64,000 nt of DNA from positions 2,584,501-2,648,500 of the forward strand of contig NZ_CP022889.1 of assembly GCF_002269345.1 (NCBI RefSeq). Reading direction: 5' to 3'. The translations under genes and the position numbers were made by a program. Each line of letters starts with the position of its first letter. Position 1 is the first letter of the stretch. Below are positions 10,144 through 18,593 of the stretch, piece by piece. The stretch is from Tsuneonella mangrovi (GTDB lineage: Bacteria > Pseudomonadota > Alphaproteobacteria > Sphingomonadales > Sphingomonadaceae). The notes beneath the pieces were generated by a model. That model had not been told where the DNA came from. It worked only from the letters and a program-made list of their open reading frames with translations, and made no database searches.

Positions 10144-10893
10144 TCAGGACAGGATCTTGTCGACCCAGCGCGCGATCACGCCCGCGCCGTCGGTATTCTG
10201 GTCGCCGTGGCTAAGCATACGCGGCGCTTTCTCTTCGCGCCCGTCCTGTTTGGGGCGGGGCGGCAGGTAGCGGTTGACCGGCTTGGTCTGCTGCTCGGGC
10301 ATCAGCGCATAGCCTTCGCGCGCGGCGACCAGTTTGGACACTTCGCTTTCAGGATCGCCGAGGTCGCCGAAGCTGCGCGCGCCGGCCGGGCAGGTCGAAA
10401 CGCAAGCCGGCACCCGGCTCTCCGCTGGCAGGTTCTCGTTGTAGATCTTGTCAACGCACAGGGTGCATTTCTTCATCACCCCTTCGGCTTCGTCGTACTC
10501 GCGCGCGCCGTAGGGGCAGGCCCAGCTGCACAGCTTGCAGCCGATGCAGATATCCTCGTTGACGAGGACAATGCCGTCCTCCTCACGCTTGAAGCTGGCT
10601 CCGGTGGGGCACACCGTGACGCACGGCGCATCTTCGCAGTGGAGGCACGAACGCGGAAAATGGACAGTCTGCCCGCGGCCCTGGTCGTCGGTCGTCTCGA
10701 AAGTATGGATACGGTTGAACCACACCCCGTCGGGCTTCTTGCCGTAGGGGTCGTAGTCGGTCAGCGGAGCGGACTTGCCGCTGGTGTTCCATTCCTTGCA
10801 GTTGACCGCGCAGGCATGGCAGCCGACGCAAATGTCGAGATCGATGACGAGGCCGAGCTTCTTGCCGGTCGGATTTTTCGGCAGGCTGGTCAT
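10144..10893 (-). CDS. soeB: Sulfite dehydrogenase iron-sulfur subunit SoeB
   Basis: Ferredoxin-like electron-transfer subunit of 249 aa with the four-cluster cysteine pattern of DmsB/PsrB/SoeB proteins: CVGCHACAVNC near residue 22, CLHCEDAPCVTVCP, CIGCKLCSWACPYG, and the later CTLCVDK … CVSTCPAGA. It has no TAT or Sec signal, so it works on the cytoplasmic side, as expected for SoeABC, unlike DmsB/PsrB complexes that face the periplasm. The start overlaps the end of soeA by 4 nt (ATGA type), implying translational coupling. Confidence 0.9.
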   Translation of the reverse strand: MTSLPKNPTGKKLGLVIDLDICVGCHACAVNCKEWNTSGKSAPLTDYDPYGKKPDGVWFNRIHTFETTDDQGRGQTVHFPRSCLHCEDAPCVTVCPTGASFKREEDGIVLVNEDICIGCKLCSWACPYGAREYDEAEGVMKKCTLCVDKIYNENLPAESRVPACVSTCPAGARSFGDLGDPESEVSKLVAAREGYALMPEQQTKPVNRYLPPRPKQDGREEKAPRMLSHGDQNTDGAGVIARWVDKILS

Positions 10894-13865
10894 GCGTCGT
10901 CTTTCACCCTGTTGCCGCGCCCGTCACGGATGCCGGGGATTGCGGAATGGTTGGCATGGCGCTGGCCGATGAAGTCGCGCAGCGGCTCCTTGCCGCCGGT
11001 GTCCGCGCCCTTGAGGTTCGCGCCGAATTCCATCGGTCCTTCCTGACCCTTGAAGCGCTGGTCGACCGCCTCGAACACCGGATAACTTTCGTCGGATTCC
11101 TCGGCCGAGCATTTCTTCAGCCGCACCCGCAGGTCGTACCACGCGGCCTGGCCGGTAACCGGGTCGGAGTTCGAATAGGCTTTCGAGCCTTTCTCGGGCA
11201 GCAGCTTCTCGGTGATGATGTGGTTGAGCAGGAAACCCTTGGTCATTTCCGGGCTGTCATTGTCGAGACCCCAAGCACCCTTGCGCTTGCCGATCGCGTT
11301 CCACGTCCACACGACGTTCGGGTTGACCCCGGTGACCAGCCGGACCTGCGCCTTGACCCGTCCGCGACCGTTTTCGATCCACACCCAGTCGTCGTCCTCA
11401 AGCGCGTGCTTGGCGGCCAGATTGCGGTGCATATGCAGCTTGTTGGCCGACGTAATCTGCCGAAGCCACGCGTTCTGGCTGCCCCAGCTGTGATACATGT
11501 GCATCGGCCGCTGCGACAGCGCGTGGACCGGGAACTCGTCGCCGCCTTCGGTGGCTTCGAGGAATGGCTGGTACCAGATCGGCAACGGATCGAAGTAGGT
11601 TTCGATCCGCTCGCGGTGCTGCTCTGGCGGATGGATATCGCCCGCGCCGCGCGCCGCGTTGCGGAATTTCTGCAAGTCTTCGTTGTAGAGCTGGAACACG
11701 ATCGGCTTGGCCGCGCCGATCCACTGGTTCTTCGCTGCGTGATCGAGATAGCGGCGGTTGGCGTGCTTCATGAACTGCGCGGTCAGCGGCAGGTGCTCTT
11801 CCCAGAAGCAGCCGTTCTCGATGTAGCGATCGAGCTGGTTCGGATTGACTTCGCCGACGCCCGACTTTTCGCCGTCCTTGCCGCGCCAGCCGGAAAGCGG
11901 GCCGATGCCCGGCGAGCGCTCGTGGTTGACGATATAGTCGGGATAGCCGCCGGGGAATTTGGGCGACCCGTCCTCGTTGACCATGCCGGGCAGGCCAAGC
12001 CGTGCGCCAAGGTCGAGCAACACGGTCTGGAACGGACGCACGTCGCGGTCGAGCTGGACGACCGGCTGGCGGATCGAATCCCCCGCGCCTTGAGCCGACG
12101 AGATCGGCCGGTCGAGCATCGAGATGCAGTCGTACCGCTCGAGATAGGTCGTGTCGGGCAGGATCAGGTCGCAGTAGGGGACTGTCTCGGAGTAGAACGC
12201 GTCCGAATAGATGATCTTCGGGATCACGTATTCGCCGTTCTCGTCTTTCTTGGTGAAATACCCCAGCGTCTCGGGGATATTCATTGAGGAGTTCCACGCC
12301 ATGTTGGCCATGAACATGAACAAAACGTCGATGCCGTAAGGATCCTGCGTCGCGGCGTTGTGCAGCACCATGTGCATCAGCCCGTGGAGCGCCAGTGGGT
12401 GCTCCCAGCTGTATGCCTTGTCGATTCGCAGCGGGTCGCCGTACTGGTCGACGATCAGATCTTTGGGCGAGCGCGGAAAGCCCAGCGGTGGGCCGTCGAG
12501 CGGGGTTGCCGCGGTATCCTTGGGCCAGGCCGGCTTTGCTCCCGGCGGAATCGGCTTGGGGAAGGGGGCCTTGTAGCGCCACCCGCCCGGGCAATCGACC
12601 GAACCGAGCAGCGCCTGCAGGATGTGGATCGCGCGGCAGGTGTGGAACCCGTTCGAGTGTGCCGAAATGCCGCGCATCGCGTGGAACGAGACCGGGCGGC
12701 CGACGAACTTGTCGTGGTGGCGGCCCCAGGCGTCGACCCACGGTTCATCGATCACGATCTCCTTTTCGAACGCGACTTCGGCCAGTTCGGCGGCAAGGCG
12801 CCGGATCGTATCAGCGGCAACGCCAGTGGTTTCAGCCACCGCGTCAGGCGAGAATTCGTCGCTGAGGTAGCGTTCGGCGAGGATCTGGAACGAAGGGACC
12901 ACGGTGCGCCCGTTGACGGTGCGCTCCCCGGCAAACGCGGGCTTGATGTGGACCGCGTTGGCGGGGATCGCCTTGCCCTGTTCGGGGCACCAGGCGAGCG
13001 GTTCGCCGTCCCCGTCTCGCAGGAACAGCCCGTCGTCGTCGGCACCCGGCTCGCGGATCACCAGCCACGGTGCGTTCGAATACCGCGCGAGCGAGGGGAA
13101 ATCGATCTTCTCCGCTTTCAGCAGTTCGTGGATCAGAGCGAAAATGAACAACCCGTCGGTTCCGGGGCGGATGCCGACCCATTCGTCGGCAATCGCGGAA
13201 TAGCCGGTGCGGACCGGGTTGACCGAAACGAACTTGGTCCCCTCGCGGGTCTTGAGGTTGCCGAGGCCGAGCTTGATCGGGTTCGAATCGTGGTCGTCTG
13301 CCACCCCGAACATCATATGGTAGAGCGTGCGCTCGTAATCCGGCTCGCCGAATTCCCAGAACGCACCGCCCAATGTGTAGAGCCCACCGGCGGCCATGTT
13401 GACCGAGCAGAACCCGCCGTGTGCGGCGAAGTTGTGGGTGCCGAACTTGGTTGCCCACCAGCCGGTGAGCGATTGGCTCTGGTCACGCCCGGTGAAGAAC
13501 GCCAGCTTGCCGGGATCGCGATTGCGCACTTCGCCGAGCCATTCGGTCGCGAGCTCGAGTGCTTCGTCCCACTCGATTTCCTTGAACTCGCCCGATCCGC
13601 GCTCGCCAGTGCGCAGCAGCGGCTTGGTCAGCTTTGCCGGGGCATACTGGTGCATGATCCCGGCCGAACCCTTGGCGCACAGCACGCCCTTGTTCACCGG
13701 GTGGTCCGGGTTGCCTTCGATGTAGCGGATCGTGCCGTTCTTGAGGTGGACCTTGATGCCGCAGCGGCAGGCGCACATGTAGCAGGTGCTGGTCTTGACC
13801 TCGTCTGACACGAGCGGCGACAGCGCGGTGTCTTCCTTGACCGTTGCGAACGGATTCAATGGCAT
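10890..13865 (-). CDS. soeA: Sulfite dehydrogenase molybdopterin subunit SoeA
   Basis: Catalytic subunit of 991 aa, of the Mo-bis-MGD (DMSO reductase) superfamily. In SoeABC it oxidizes sulfite, the end product of the sHdr pathway, to sulfate and passes electrons to the quinone pool. The N-terminal cluster motif C28-x2-C31-x3-C35-x27-C63 is intact, with an extra Cys33. There is no twin-arginine signal, which fits a cytoplasmic enzyme and separates it from periplasmic PsrA/PhsA/DmsA. Downstream molybdopterin-binding regions include LAFFTGRDQS and LILPDTTYLERYD. A half-site related to the sHdr operators lies about 45 bp upstream. Its position beside the sHdr locus supports SoeA. Confidence 0.88.
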   Translation of the reverse strand: MPLNPFATVKEDTALSPLVSDEVKTSTCYMCACRCGIKVHLKNGTIRYIEGNPDHPVNKGVLCAKGSAGIMHQYAPAKLTKPLLRTGERGSGEFKEIEWDEALELATEWLGEVRNRDPGKLAFFTGRDQSQSLTGWWATKFGTHNFAAHGGFCSVNMAAGGLYTLGGAFWEFGEPDYERTLYHMMFGVADDHDSNPIKLGLGNLKTREGTKFVSVNPVRTGYSAIADEWVGIRPGTDGLFIFALIHELLKAEKIDFPSLARYSNAPWLVIREPGADDDGLFLRDGDGEPLAWCPEQGKAIPANAVHIKPAFAGERTVNGRTVVPSFQILAERYLSDEFSPDAVAETTGVAADTIRRLAAELAEVAFEKEIVIDEPWVDAWGRHHDKFVGRPVSFHAMRGISAHSNGFHTCRAIHILQALLGSVDCPGGWRYKAPFPKPIPPGAKPAWPKDTAATPLDGPPLGFPRSPKDLIVDQYGDPLRIDKAYSWEHPLALHGLMHMVLHNAATQDPYGIDVLFMFMANMAWNSSMNIPETLGYFTKKDENGEYVIPKIIYSDAFYSETVPYCDLILPDTTYLERYDCISMLDRPISSAQGAGDSIRQPVVQLDRDVRPFQTVLLDLGARLGLPGMVNEDGSPKFPGGYPDYIVNHERSPGIGPLSGWRGKDGEKSGVGEVNPNQLDRYIENGCFWEEHLPLTAQFMKHANRRYLDHAAKNQWIGAAKPIVFQLYNEDLQKFRNAARGAGDIHPPEQHRERIETYFDPLPIWYQPFLEATEGGDEFPVHALSQRPMHMYHSWGSQNAWLRQITSANKLHMHRNLAAKHALEDDDWVWIENGRGRVKAQVRLVTGVNPNVVWTWNAIGKRKGAWGLDNDSPEMTKGFLLNHIITEKLLPEKGSKAYSNSDPVTGQAAWYDLRVRLKKCSAEESDESYPVFEAVDQRFKGQEGPMEFGANLKGADTGGKEPLRDFIGQRHANHSAIPGIRDGRGNRVKDDA

Positions 13866-13907
13866 AGGTCCTCACCGGCGGTCATGAGCACGATACTTCA
13901 CGATTCT

Positions 13908-13915
13908 CTAATATA
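13908..13915 (-). promoter_or_regulatory. Half-site of the putative sHdr-type operator upstream of soeA
   Basis: TATATTAG on the minus strand, 43–50 bp before the soeA start, repeats the half-site seen at 16209–16216. It resembles the arm TATACATTAG of the perfect palindrome at 17460. The opposite arm is not recognisable here, so this is a weak call. Confidence 0.35.
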
Positions 13916-14022
13916 CCTATTGCAGGCGATTGACGTTGCTGCAACCGGAGGCTGCCATTTGCCGGCCCGTAAACCGGCCGCCGATGCTGCCTTGGCAAGC
14001 GATCGGCGACCGGGAGGGAGGG

Positions 14023-15315
14023 TCAGAGCTTGAGCTTCCAGCCGAGCGTGAACTCGAACTGGTTCATCTGGATTTCGATTGTGCGCCCGGGGTTGGGGCC
14101 CATCGGCGTGACTTCGATCCCGCTGACCTTGGCGGTGGGCGCATACATCGCCGCGACCTCGAACGAGCTGCGGCTGCCCACCGGGATGCTGCCGCCCGCG
14201 GTGAAGTGATCCTGGATCACGCCCGGCGCAAGCACGTTGAGTGTTACGTCCGAACCCGAGATCGGCTGGGTGTTATGTGCGTAACCGACGCGCACCGCGC
14301 CGCCCCCTCTCATGCGGTATTCCGCGCCGAACTTCCATGCCTCGACATCCTTCCAGCCGAAGCCGGGACCGTCAGTCGAGCCGAAGGGCAGCATCACCGA
14401 GGACGGATTGCCGACCGAAGGCACCTCGGAATAGTTGATCCGGCGATAATCGGCCATCAGCGTGAATTGCGGAGTCACGTCAGCCGCGACACCGACCTGC
14501 CAGGTCGAGGGGATGTCGAACCCGCCCTGGTCGGCGAACAGGCCGGCGTACTTCTTGAACTGGCCCATGCTCATCTTGGTCTGGTAGGCGCCGCCAATAC
14601 GGAAGCCGGGCGTCGGCGCAAGTTCGACGCCGAATCGCGCGCCGAAGCCGGTCGAGCTGTCATAGCCGTTGTCCGAAAGTGCTGTCGGATCGCTCGATAC
14701 CCCGCCGAAGGCGAGTACGCCGCGTGCGGTGAACCGCTGGTAGGCGAGGATCGGCGAGATGCCGATCTTGAGCGGACCGAAATCGTGCGCGTAGGCGGCG
14801 CTCACGAACATCTGCATCATGTTCACGCCTGCAGGTCCACCGCAATAGGTGCCATCCGGAGCAGGGAACGGTGCCGTGCCGCACGCCGGGTTCGTCACCG
14901 GACCGTAGTTGGTGTTGAGACCGCCATTGCCCGAGATCGAAAGCCCCACGACATCGGTTGGGCTTACACGATAAGCCAGCGCGAAGTTAGGGATCGGGAA
15001 CACTTTGCTGCCGCTGTTGGTCGTGCCGGCAGGCAGGAAGCCCGGGCCACCGGTGACGGTGTAGCTGCGGTTGGGGTTGAACAGCGAAACCGAGATATCG
15101 ATTTCGGAGTCCTTGAGATCGGCAAGCCCGGCGGGGTTCACCACGATCGCGGTGGCATCGCGGGCATCGGCTGCGCCCGCTCCGGCGAGTGCCTTTGCAC
15201 GGGCACCGGCCCCGTTGGCGAAATAGCCTTCGGTCGCCATTGCATTGTTTGCCCCCAGGCTCAATGCTCCAATTGCCACGCAGACCTTGAGCTGCGTCAA
15301 CAGTACCTTCTTCAT
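14023..15315 (-). CDS. FadL/OmpP1-family outer membrane transporter
   Basis: Outer membrane beta-barrel of 430 aa; the family imports hydrophobic compounds such as long-chain fatty acids and aromatics by lateral diffusion. A signal peptide (MKKVLLTQLKVCVAIGALSL … cut after AMA) is followed by the family's N-terminal hatch TEGYFANGAGARAKALAGAG and the NPAGLADL motif. The protein ends with an aromatic-rich strand (FEFTLGWKLKL) suited to BAM recognition. It lies 85 bp downstream of tusA and 157 bp upstream of soeA, on the same strand between sulfur genes. A role in uptake of a hydrophobic sulfur compound is inferred from context only. Confidence 0.85.
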   Translation of the reverse strand: MKKVLLTQLKVCVAIGALSLGANNAMATEGYFANGAGARAKALAGAGAADARDATAIVVNPAGLADLKDSEIDISVSLFNPNRSYTVTGGPGFLPAGTTNSGSKVFPIPNFALAYRVSPTDVVGLSISGNGGLNTNYGPVTNPACGTAPFPAPDGTYCGGPAGVNMMQMFVSAAYAHDFGPLKIGISPILAYQRFTARGVLAFGGVSSDPTALSDNGYDSSTGFGARFGVELAPTPGFRIGGAYQTKMSMGQFKKYAGLFADQGGFDIPSTWQVGVAADVTPQFTLMADYRRINYSEVPSVGNPSSVMLPFGSTDGPGFGWKDVEAWKFGAEYRMRGGGAVRVGYAHNTQPISGSDVTLNVLAPGVIQDHFTAGGSIPVGSRSSFEVAAMYAPTAKVSGIEVTPMGPNPGRTIEIQMNQFEFTLGWKLKL

Positions 15316-15400
15316 ATCCTACTCCCTCCGAACCGGTCCCACCGTGTCATCGGGCGTTCTACCCGTGCCGGAGGGATCCGAAACTTGCGTGCAGTGCCGG

Positions 15401-15628
15401 TCAGGCGACCCGTTCGATCACGAACCGATAGAGGCCATCGCCTTCTTCGGTTTCGACCATCTTGTTGCCTGTGGTGCGGCAAAAAGCTTCGAAATCCTTC
15501 ACCGAGCCGGGATCGGTCGCGAGGATTTCCAGCGTCTGGCCGCTATCAAGTTCCTTGAGCGCCTTTTTCGCCTTCAGGATCGGCAACGGGCAATTGAGCC
15601 CCTTCGCGTCGAGTGTTTCATCGGCCAT
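15401..15628 (-). CDS. tusA: TusA-family sulfurtransferase
   Basis: Sulfur carrier of 75 aa. Its TusA motif CPLP, with Cys13, carries persulfide sulfur between partners in the cytoplasm. In sulfur oxidizers TusA works with DsrE-type proteins and feeds Dsr or sHdr. The ATG at 15628 is used, with GGAG about 10 nt upstream; a 6-residue longer form starts at 15646, next to the dsrE2 stop. A second cysteine, in EAFCRTTGNKM, is common in the family. It follows dsrE2 with 18 bp between, the familiar dsrE2–tusA pairing, and is followed by the fadL-like gene. Confidence 0.92.
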   Translation of the reverse strand: MADETLDAKGLNCPLPILKAKKALKELDSGQTLEILATDPGSVKDFEAFCRTTGNKMVETEEGDGLYRFVIERVA

Positions 15629-15646
15629 TTCTGCGTTTCTCCCCAA

Positions 15647-16147
15647 TTACATATACAGATTGATGTCGGACTTGAGCGCGGACTCCATCCAGGTTGCCGC
15701 GCCACCGATTTCGATGCCGTCGATCATGTCCTCTTTCTTCTTTTCGAACAGGTCGAGGGTCATCTGGCAGGCGATCATCCGCACATCGGACAGGACCGCC
15801 GCTTCGCGCAGTTCTTCGATCGAGGCGACGCCTTTCTTCTTGATCATGTTCTTCATCATCGCGGTGGCTCCGCCGGTCACGCCCGGGAGCATCCCGACGA
15901 GGTTGGGCATGCCCATGTGCATTCCCATCATCGGCATTTCCATCGCCGGGTTGCCGAGCGGGGAAACCTTGAGGTCGAGGTCCTTTTCCAGCAGGCCAAG
16001 CCCGTAGAACGTGAAGAACATCGTCACTTCGACGTCCATCGCCGCTGCGGTGGTGCCGAGGATGAAGGGGGGATAGGCCCAGTCTAGCGTGCCCTTGGTG
16101 CAGATAATCGTCATCCGCTTGGCGTTGTTCAGGTCGGCCTCGGCCAT
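15647..16147 (-). CDS. dsrE2: DsrE2-type sulfurtransferase
   Basis: DsrE2 group protein of 166 aa, longer than DsrE/DsrE3, with the Met/Gly-rich central insertion (MEMPMMGMHMGMPNLVGM, 69–86) typical of DsrE2. It has Cys16 in TIICTKG and the active-site Cys127 in MIACQMTLDLF. DsrE2 is thought to move sulfane sulfur to TusA, possibly at the membrane. It is the first gene of the leftward set dsrE2–tusA–fadL-like and shares a 160-bp divergent promoter region with the deacetylase gene, where a putative operator sits. Confidence 0.88.
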   Translation of the reverse strand: MAEADLNNAKRMTIICTKGTLDWAYPPFILGTTAAAMDVEVTMFFTFYGLGLLEKDLDLKVSPLGNPAMEMPMMGMHMGMPNLVGMLPGVTGGATAMMKNMIKKKGVASIEELREAAVLSDVRMIACQMTLDLFEKKKEDMIDGIEIGGAATWMESALKSDINLYM

Positions 16148-16196
16148 AATTCCATCTCCCGCTGGTCAGCTGCGTACCCGTATTCTTATCACTGTC

Positions 16197-16212
16197 ATTA
16201 GCGATTGCTATA
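16197..16212. promoter_or_regulatory. Putative operator B (ATTAG-N6-CTATA) in the dsrE2/HDAC divergent promoter
   Basis: ATTAG (16197–16201), six bases, then CTATA (16208–16212) matches the ATTAG-N6-CTAAT plan of the sites at 17460 and 21659 with two mismatches in the right arm. A second TATATTAG half-site overlaps it at 16209–16216. A weak promoter toward the plus strand (TTGCTA 16205, TATACC 16229) overlaps the site. Confidence 0.5.
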
Positions 16213-16311
16213 TTAGAATGAGCGAAACTATACCAAGCCGATTGGCTTGTCCATCGGGCCGCAAAAAGGCACCACGGCCTGTGTGGAAACCGGGAATGCG
16301 GGAGGGGATCC

Positions 16312-17469
16312 ATCGCTGACTTCGCTTCGACCGGTCGGCCGGCGATCTATGTCGGGGGGGAGATCTATACCCGCCCGTCGTTCGGAACGAATCATCCGCT
16401 GTCCTACACCCGACAAGGTGCTGTCGAGGCGCTCTGCCGCGCGCTCGGATGGTTGCCGCCCCAGGTTTGCCGCACCGCGCCGCAAGCCACGCCCGAAACG
16501 CTCAGGCGGCTGCATGCGGCACCCTATGTCGGTGCGTTGAAGGCGGCGAGCGAGCGAGGCAGCGTCACCCGTCACGAGCGCGAAACCTACCGTTTCGGGA
16601 CGATGGAAAATCCGATCTTCGCCGGGTTGTTCGAGCGCGCCGCGTCGACCGTCGGCGGTTCGATGCTTGCGGCGCAATTGGCGCTCGAAGGCAAGGTGGC
16701 GTTCCACCCCGCAGGCGGCACCCACCACGGCCGACCCGACCGGGCGAGCGGGTTCTGCTATTTCAACGATCCGGCATTTGCGATCCTCGCGTTCCTCGAC
16801 GCGGGGCTCGAGCGGGTGCTCTATGTCGATGTCGATGCACACCACGGCGACGGGGTGTTCGATGCCTTTGTCGGTGATGCGCGGGTCGCCTGCGTCTCGA
16901 TCCACGAGGAAGATCGCTGGCCTAATACGGGCACGCTGGGCGAACAGGGCGAACGAGCGCTCAATGTGCCGGTGCCGGAGCGCGTCACCGACAGCGAATA
17001 CGCCGCCGCAATGCGCCAACTCGTGATGCCGTTCGCCGAGCGATTCGACCCGAAAGCGATCGTCATCACCTGCGGGGCGGACGCGCTCCACGGCGATCCG
17101 CTGTCGCATATGGAGCTGAGCAACCGGGCGCTGTGGAGCGCTGTGCTCGATCTCTGCGCGCTCGACCTGCCGACCGTCGTGCTGGGCGGGGGCGGCTACA
17201 ACCCGTGGACCACGGTGCGCTGCTGGGCGGGCCTGTGGGGAGTGCTGTCCGGTCGCGAATTTCCCGAAACATTGCCCGACGAGGCGCTTACGCTGCTGGC
17301 AGGTTTCGAGTCGGACCTGGTCGATGAGGACGAGCTCGAACCGTACTGGCTCGACCGGCTGGCCGACCCGCCGCATGTCTCATCGGTCAGGCCCGAGGTT
17401 GCGGAACGCCTTGCTGCGTTGGCAAGTGTGCATTTCGCGGTCGAAGATGCAGCCGGGCCTATACATTAG
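16312..17469 (+). CDS. Histone deacetylase (AcuC/HDAC) family hydrolase, apparent non-canonical start
   Basis: Zinc-dependent deacylase of about 385 aa. Family catalytic features are intact: THH (His138/139), VDVDAHHGDGV with zinc ligands Asp175 and His177, CGADAL with Asp257, and GGGGYN with Tyr296. The conserved N-terminus (AIYVGGEIYTRPSFGTNHPL) is coded from about 16342, yet no ATG, GTG or TTG lies in frame between the stop at 16219 and TTG 16453, which is too far inside. ATC at 16312 stands 6 nt after a perfect GGAGG and would give xADFASTGRPAIY, so it is the best start candidate (or a mutated ATG). The last codons and stop form the left arm of the palindrome before the lipS genes. Its substrate is unknown; lipoyl or acyl-lysine is possible here. 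Confidence 0.75.
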   Translation: MADFASTGRPAIYVGGEIYTRPSFGTNHPLSYTRQGAVEALCRALGWLPPQVCRTAPQATPETLRRLHAAPYVGALKAASERGSVTRHERETYRFGTMENPIFAGLFERAASTVGGSMLAAQLALEGKVAFHPAGGTHHGRPDRASGFCYFNDPAFAILAFLDAGLERVLYVDVDAHHGDGVFDAFVGDARVACVSIHEEDRWPNTGTLGEQGERALNVPVPERVTDSEYAAAMRQLVMPFAERFDPKAIVITCGADALHGDPLSHMELSNRALWSAVLDLCALDLPTVVLGGGGYNPWTTVRCWAGLWGVLSGREFPETLPDEALTLLAGFESDLVDEDELEPYWLDRLADPPHVSSVRPEVAERLAALASVHFAVEDAAGPIH

Positions 17470-17485
17470 GGAAAGCTAATGTATA
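17460..17485. promoter_or_regulatory. Putative operator C, perfect palindrome before the lipoate-assembly genes
   Basis: TATACATTAG (17460–17469) and CTAATGTATA (17476–17485) are exact reverse complements with the 6-nt spacer GGAAAG. The left arm includes the stop codon of the deacetylase gene. The AT-rich arms look like a -10 region, so a bound regulator would block transcription of the lipS genes. This is the best-formed of the ATTAG-N6-CTAAT sites. Confidence 0.7.
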
Positions 17486-17522
17486 ACCGACCGAACGCCT
17501 GAAGAGCGAAAGGGAGAGATCG

Positions 17523-18563
17523 TTGCGCTGGATGGAACGACTGCAAGCGATCGAACCGCTGGAAGATGCGGTGTTCGATGCCGGGTTGGTCGCGGCGATG
17601 GAACATCGCGCGGGCGCAACGCTCGACCGGTCGATCCGCTTTTCCACCCCGACCTTCAAGGAATACCAGAGCGACGAGTTGCAGGGGTGCGGCAAGAATT
17701 CATTCCCCGCGTTTTCGATCACGGCAGGCGGTTGCGCGCTCAATTGCGACCATTGCCAGAAGAAGATCCTCGAGCCGATGATCCCGGCGACCAGCCCGGA
17801 CATGCTCGAACAGAAGGTTCGCGACCTGATCATGCTGCAGAACCTGCAGGGGTTCCTGCTGTCGGGCGGGTCGAACAAGCGCAACGAGATCCGCTACGAG
17901 CGGTTCCTGCCGGTGGTCGAGCGGCTCAAGAACGAGTTCCCGCACCTCAAGGTCGCGATCCATACCGCGCTGCTCGACGAGACGCTGGCCAAGAGCATGG
18001 AAAGCGCCGGGGTCGATACCGCGATGATGGACGTGATCGGCGCGCAGGAGACGATCAACGAGGTCTACAAGCTCGATCGCCCGGTGGAGGATTTCGAGGC
18101 CACGCTGGCGGCGCTGACATCGACCAGCATGGAAGTGACTCCGCATATTGTCGTCGGGCTGCACTATGGCGAGATTCGCGGAGAAGCGAACGCGCTCGAC
18201 ATCATCTCGCGCTATGACGTGACCGCGCTGGTGCTGGTAGTGATCATGCCGTTTTACGCCAAACCGGGCACCTTCAAGACACCTTCGACCAGCGATGTCG
18301 GCAGGATTTTCCTCGAATCGCGCACCCGGTTGGCGGACAAGAAAGTCCTGCTCGGCTGCGCCCGCCCGCCGGGGATGCACAAGCGCGTGACCGATGCCTA
18401 CGCCGTGATGGCAGGGCTCGACGGGATCGCTTTCCCGGCCGACGGTGCCGTTGCGGTCGCCAGCGCGATCGGGCGCCCGTTCGAGCAGGAGCACGCCTGC
18501 TGTTCGATCAAGCTTGGCCAGACCGGGGCCGATACCACCAGCCGCGTCGCCTGTGCGGCGTGA
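17523..18563 (+). CDS. Radical SAM protein of the LipS1/LipS2 lipoate synthase type (first)
   Basis: Radical SAM enzyme of 346 aa with the cluster motif C71-x3-C75-x2-C78 (CALNCDHCQ) and a nearby Cys56 in LQGCGKN. Two such enzymes, LipS1 and LipS2, together insert the two sulfur atoms into octanoylated protein in a pathway separate from LipA, often encoded beside sHdr genes. Which of the two this is cannot be settled by eye. TTG at 17523 is preferred (GGGAGAG 6 nt upstream); ATG 17532 is an alternative. It follows operator C and leads the set lipS–lipS–ligase–amidotransferase-like. Confidence 0.8.
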   Translation: MRWMERLQAIEPLEDAVFDAGLVAAMEHRAGATLDRSIRFSTPTFKEYQSDELQGCGKNSFPAFSITAGGCALNCDHCQKKILEPMIPATSPDMLEQKVRDLIMLQNLQGFLLSGGSNKRNEIRYERFLPVVERLKNEFPHLKVAIHTALLDETLAKSMESAGVDTAMMDVIGAQETINEVYKLDRPVEDFEATLAALTSTSMEVTPHIVVGLHYGEIRGEANALDIISRYDVTALVLVVIMPFYAKPGTFKTPSTSDVGRIFLESRTRLADKKVLLGCARPPGMHKRVTDAYAVMAGLDGIAFPADGAVAVASAIGRPFEQEHACCSIKLGQTGADTTSRVACAA

Positions 18564-18593
18564 CACGACGATGACTTTGGGAGACATCCGCCA

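Noticed and set aside
12360-13808. 482-aa plus-strand frame inside soeA
   Set aside because: It lies wholly inside the molybdopterin subunit gene, which has intact cluster and cofactor motifs.
9177-13865. DMSO or polysulfide reductase (DmsABC/PsrABC)
   Set aside because: SoeA lacks a twin-arginine signal and the operon is next to sHdr genes; a cytoplasmic sulfite dehydrogenase fits better.
15650-15662. ACATATACA-like sequence (ACATATACAG) as another regulator site
   Set aside because: It overlaps the last codons of dsrE2 (…NLYM) and is not in a promoter position, so the match is probably chance.
16228-17376. Long minus-strand reading frame (382 aa) over the deacetylase gene
   Set aside because: It mirrors the plus-strand gene, is rich in Arg/His/Pro with no domain, and the plus strand has intact HDAC catalytic motifs.
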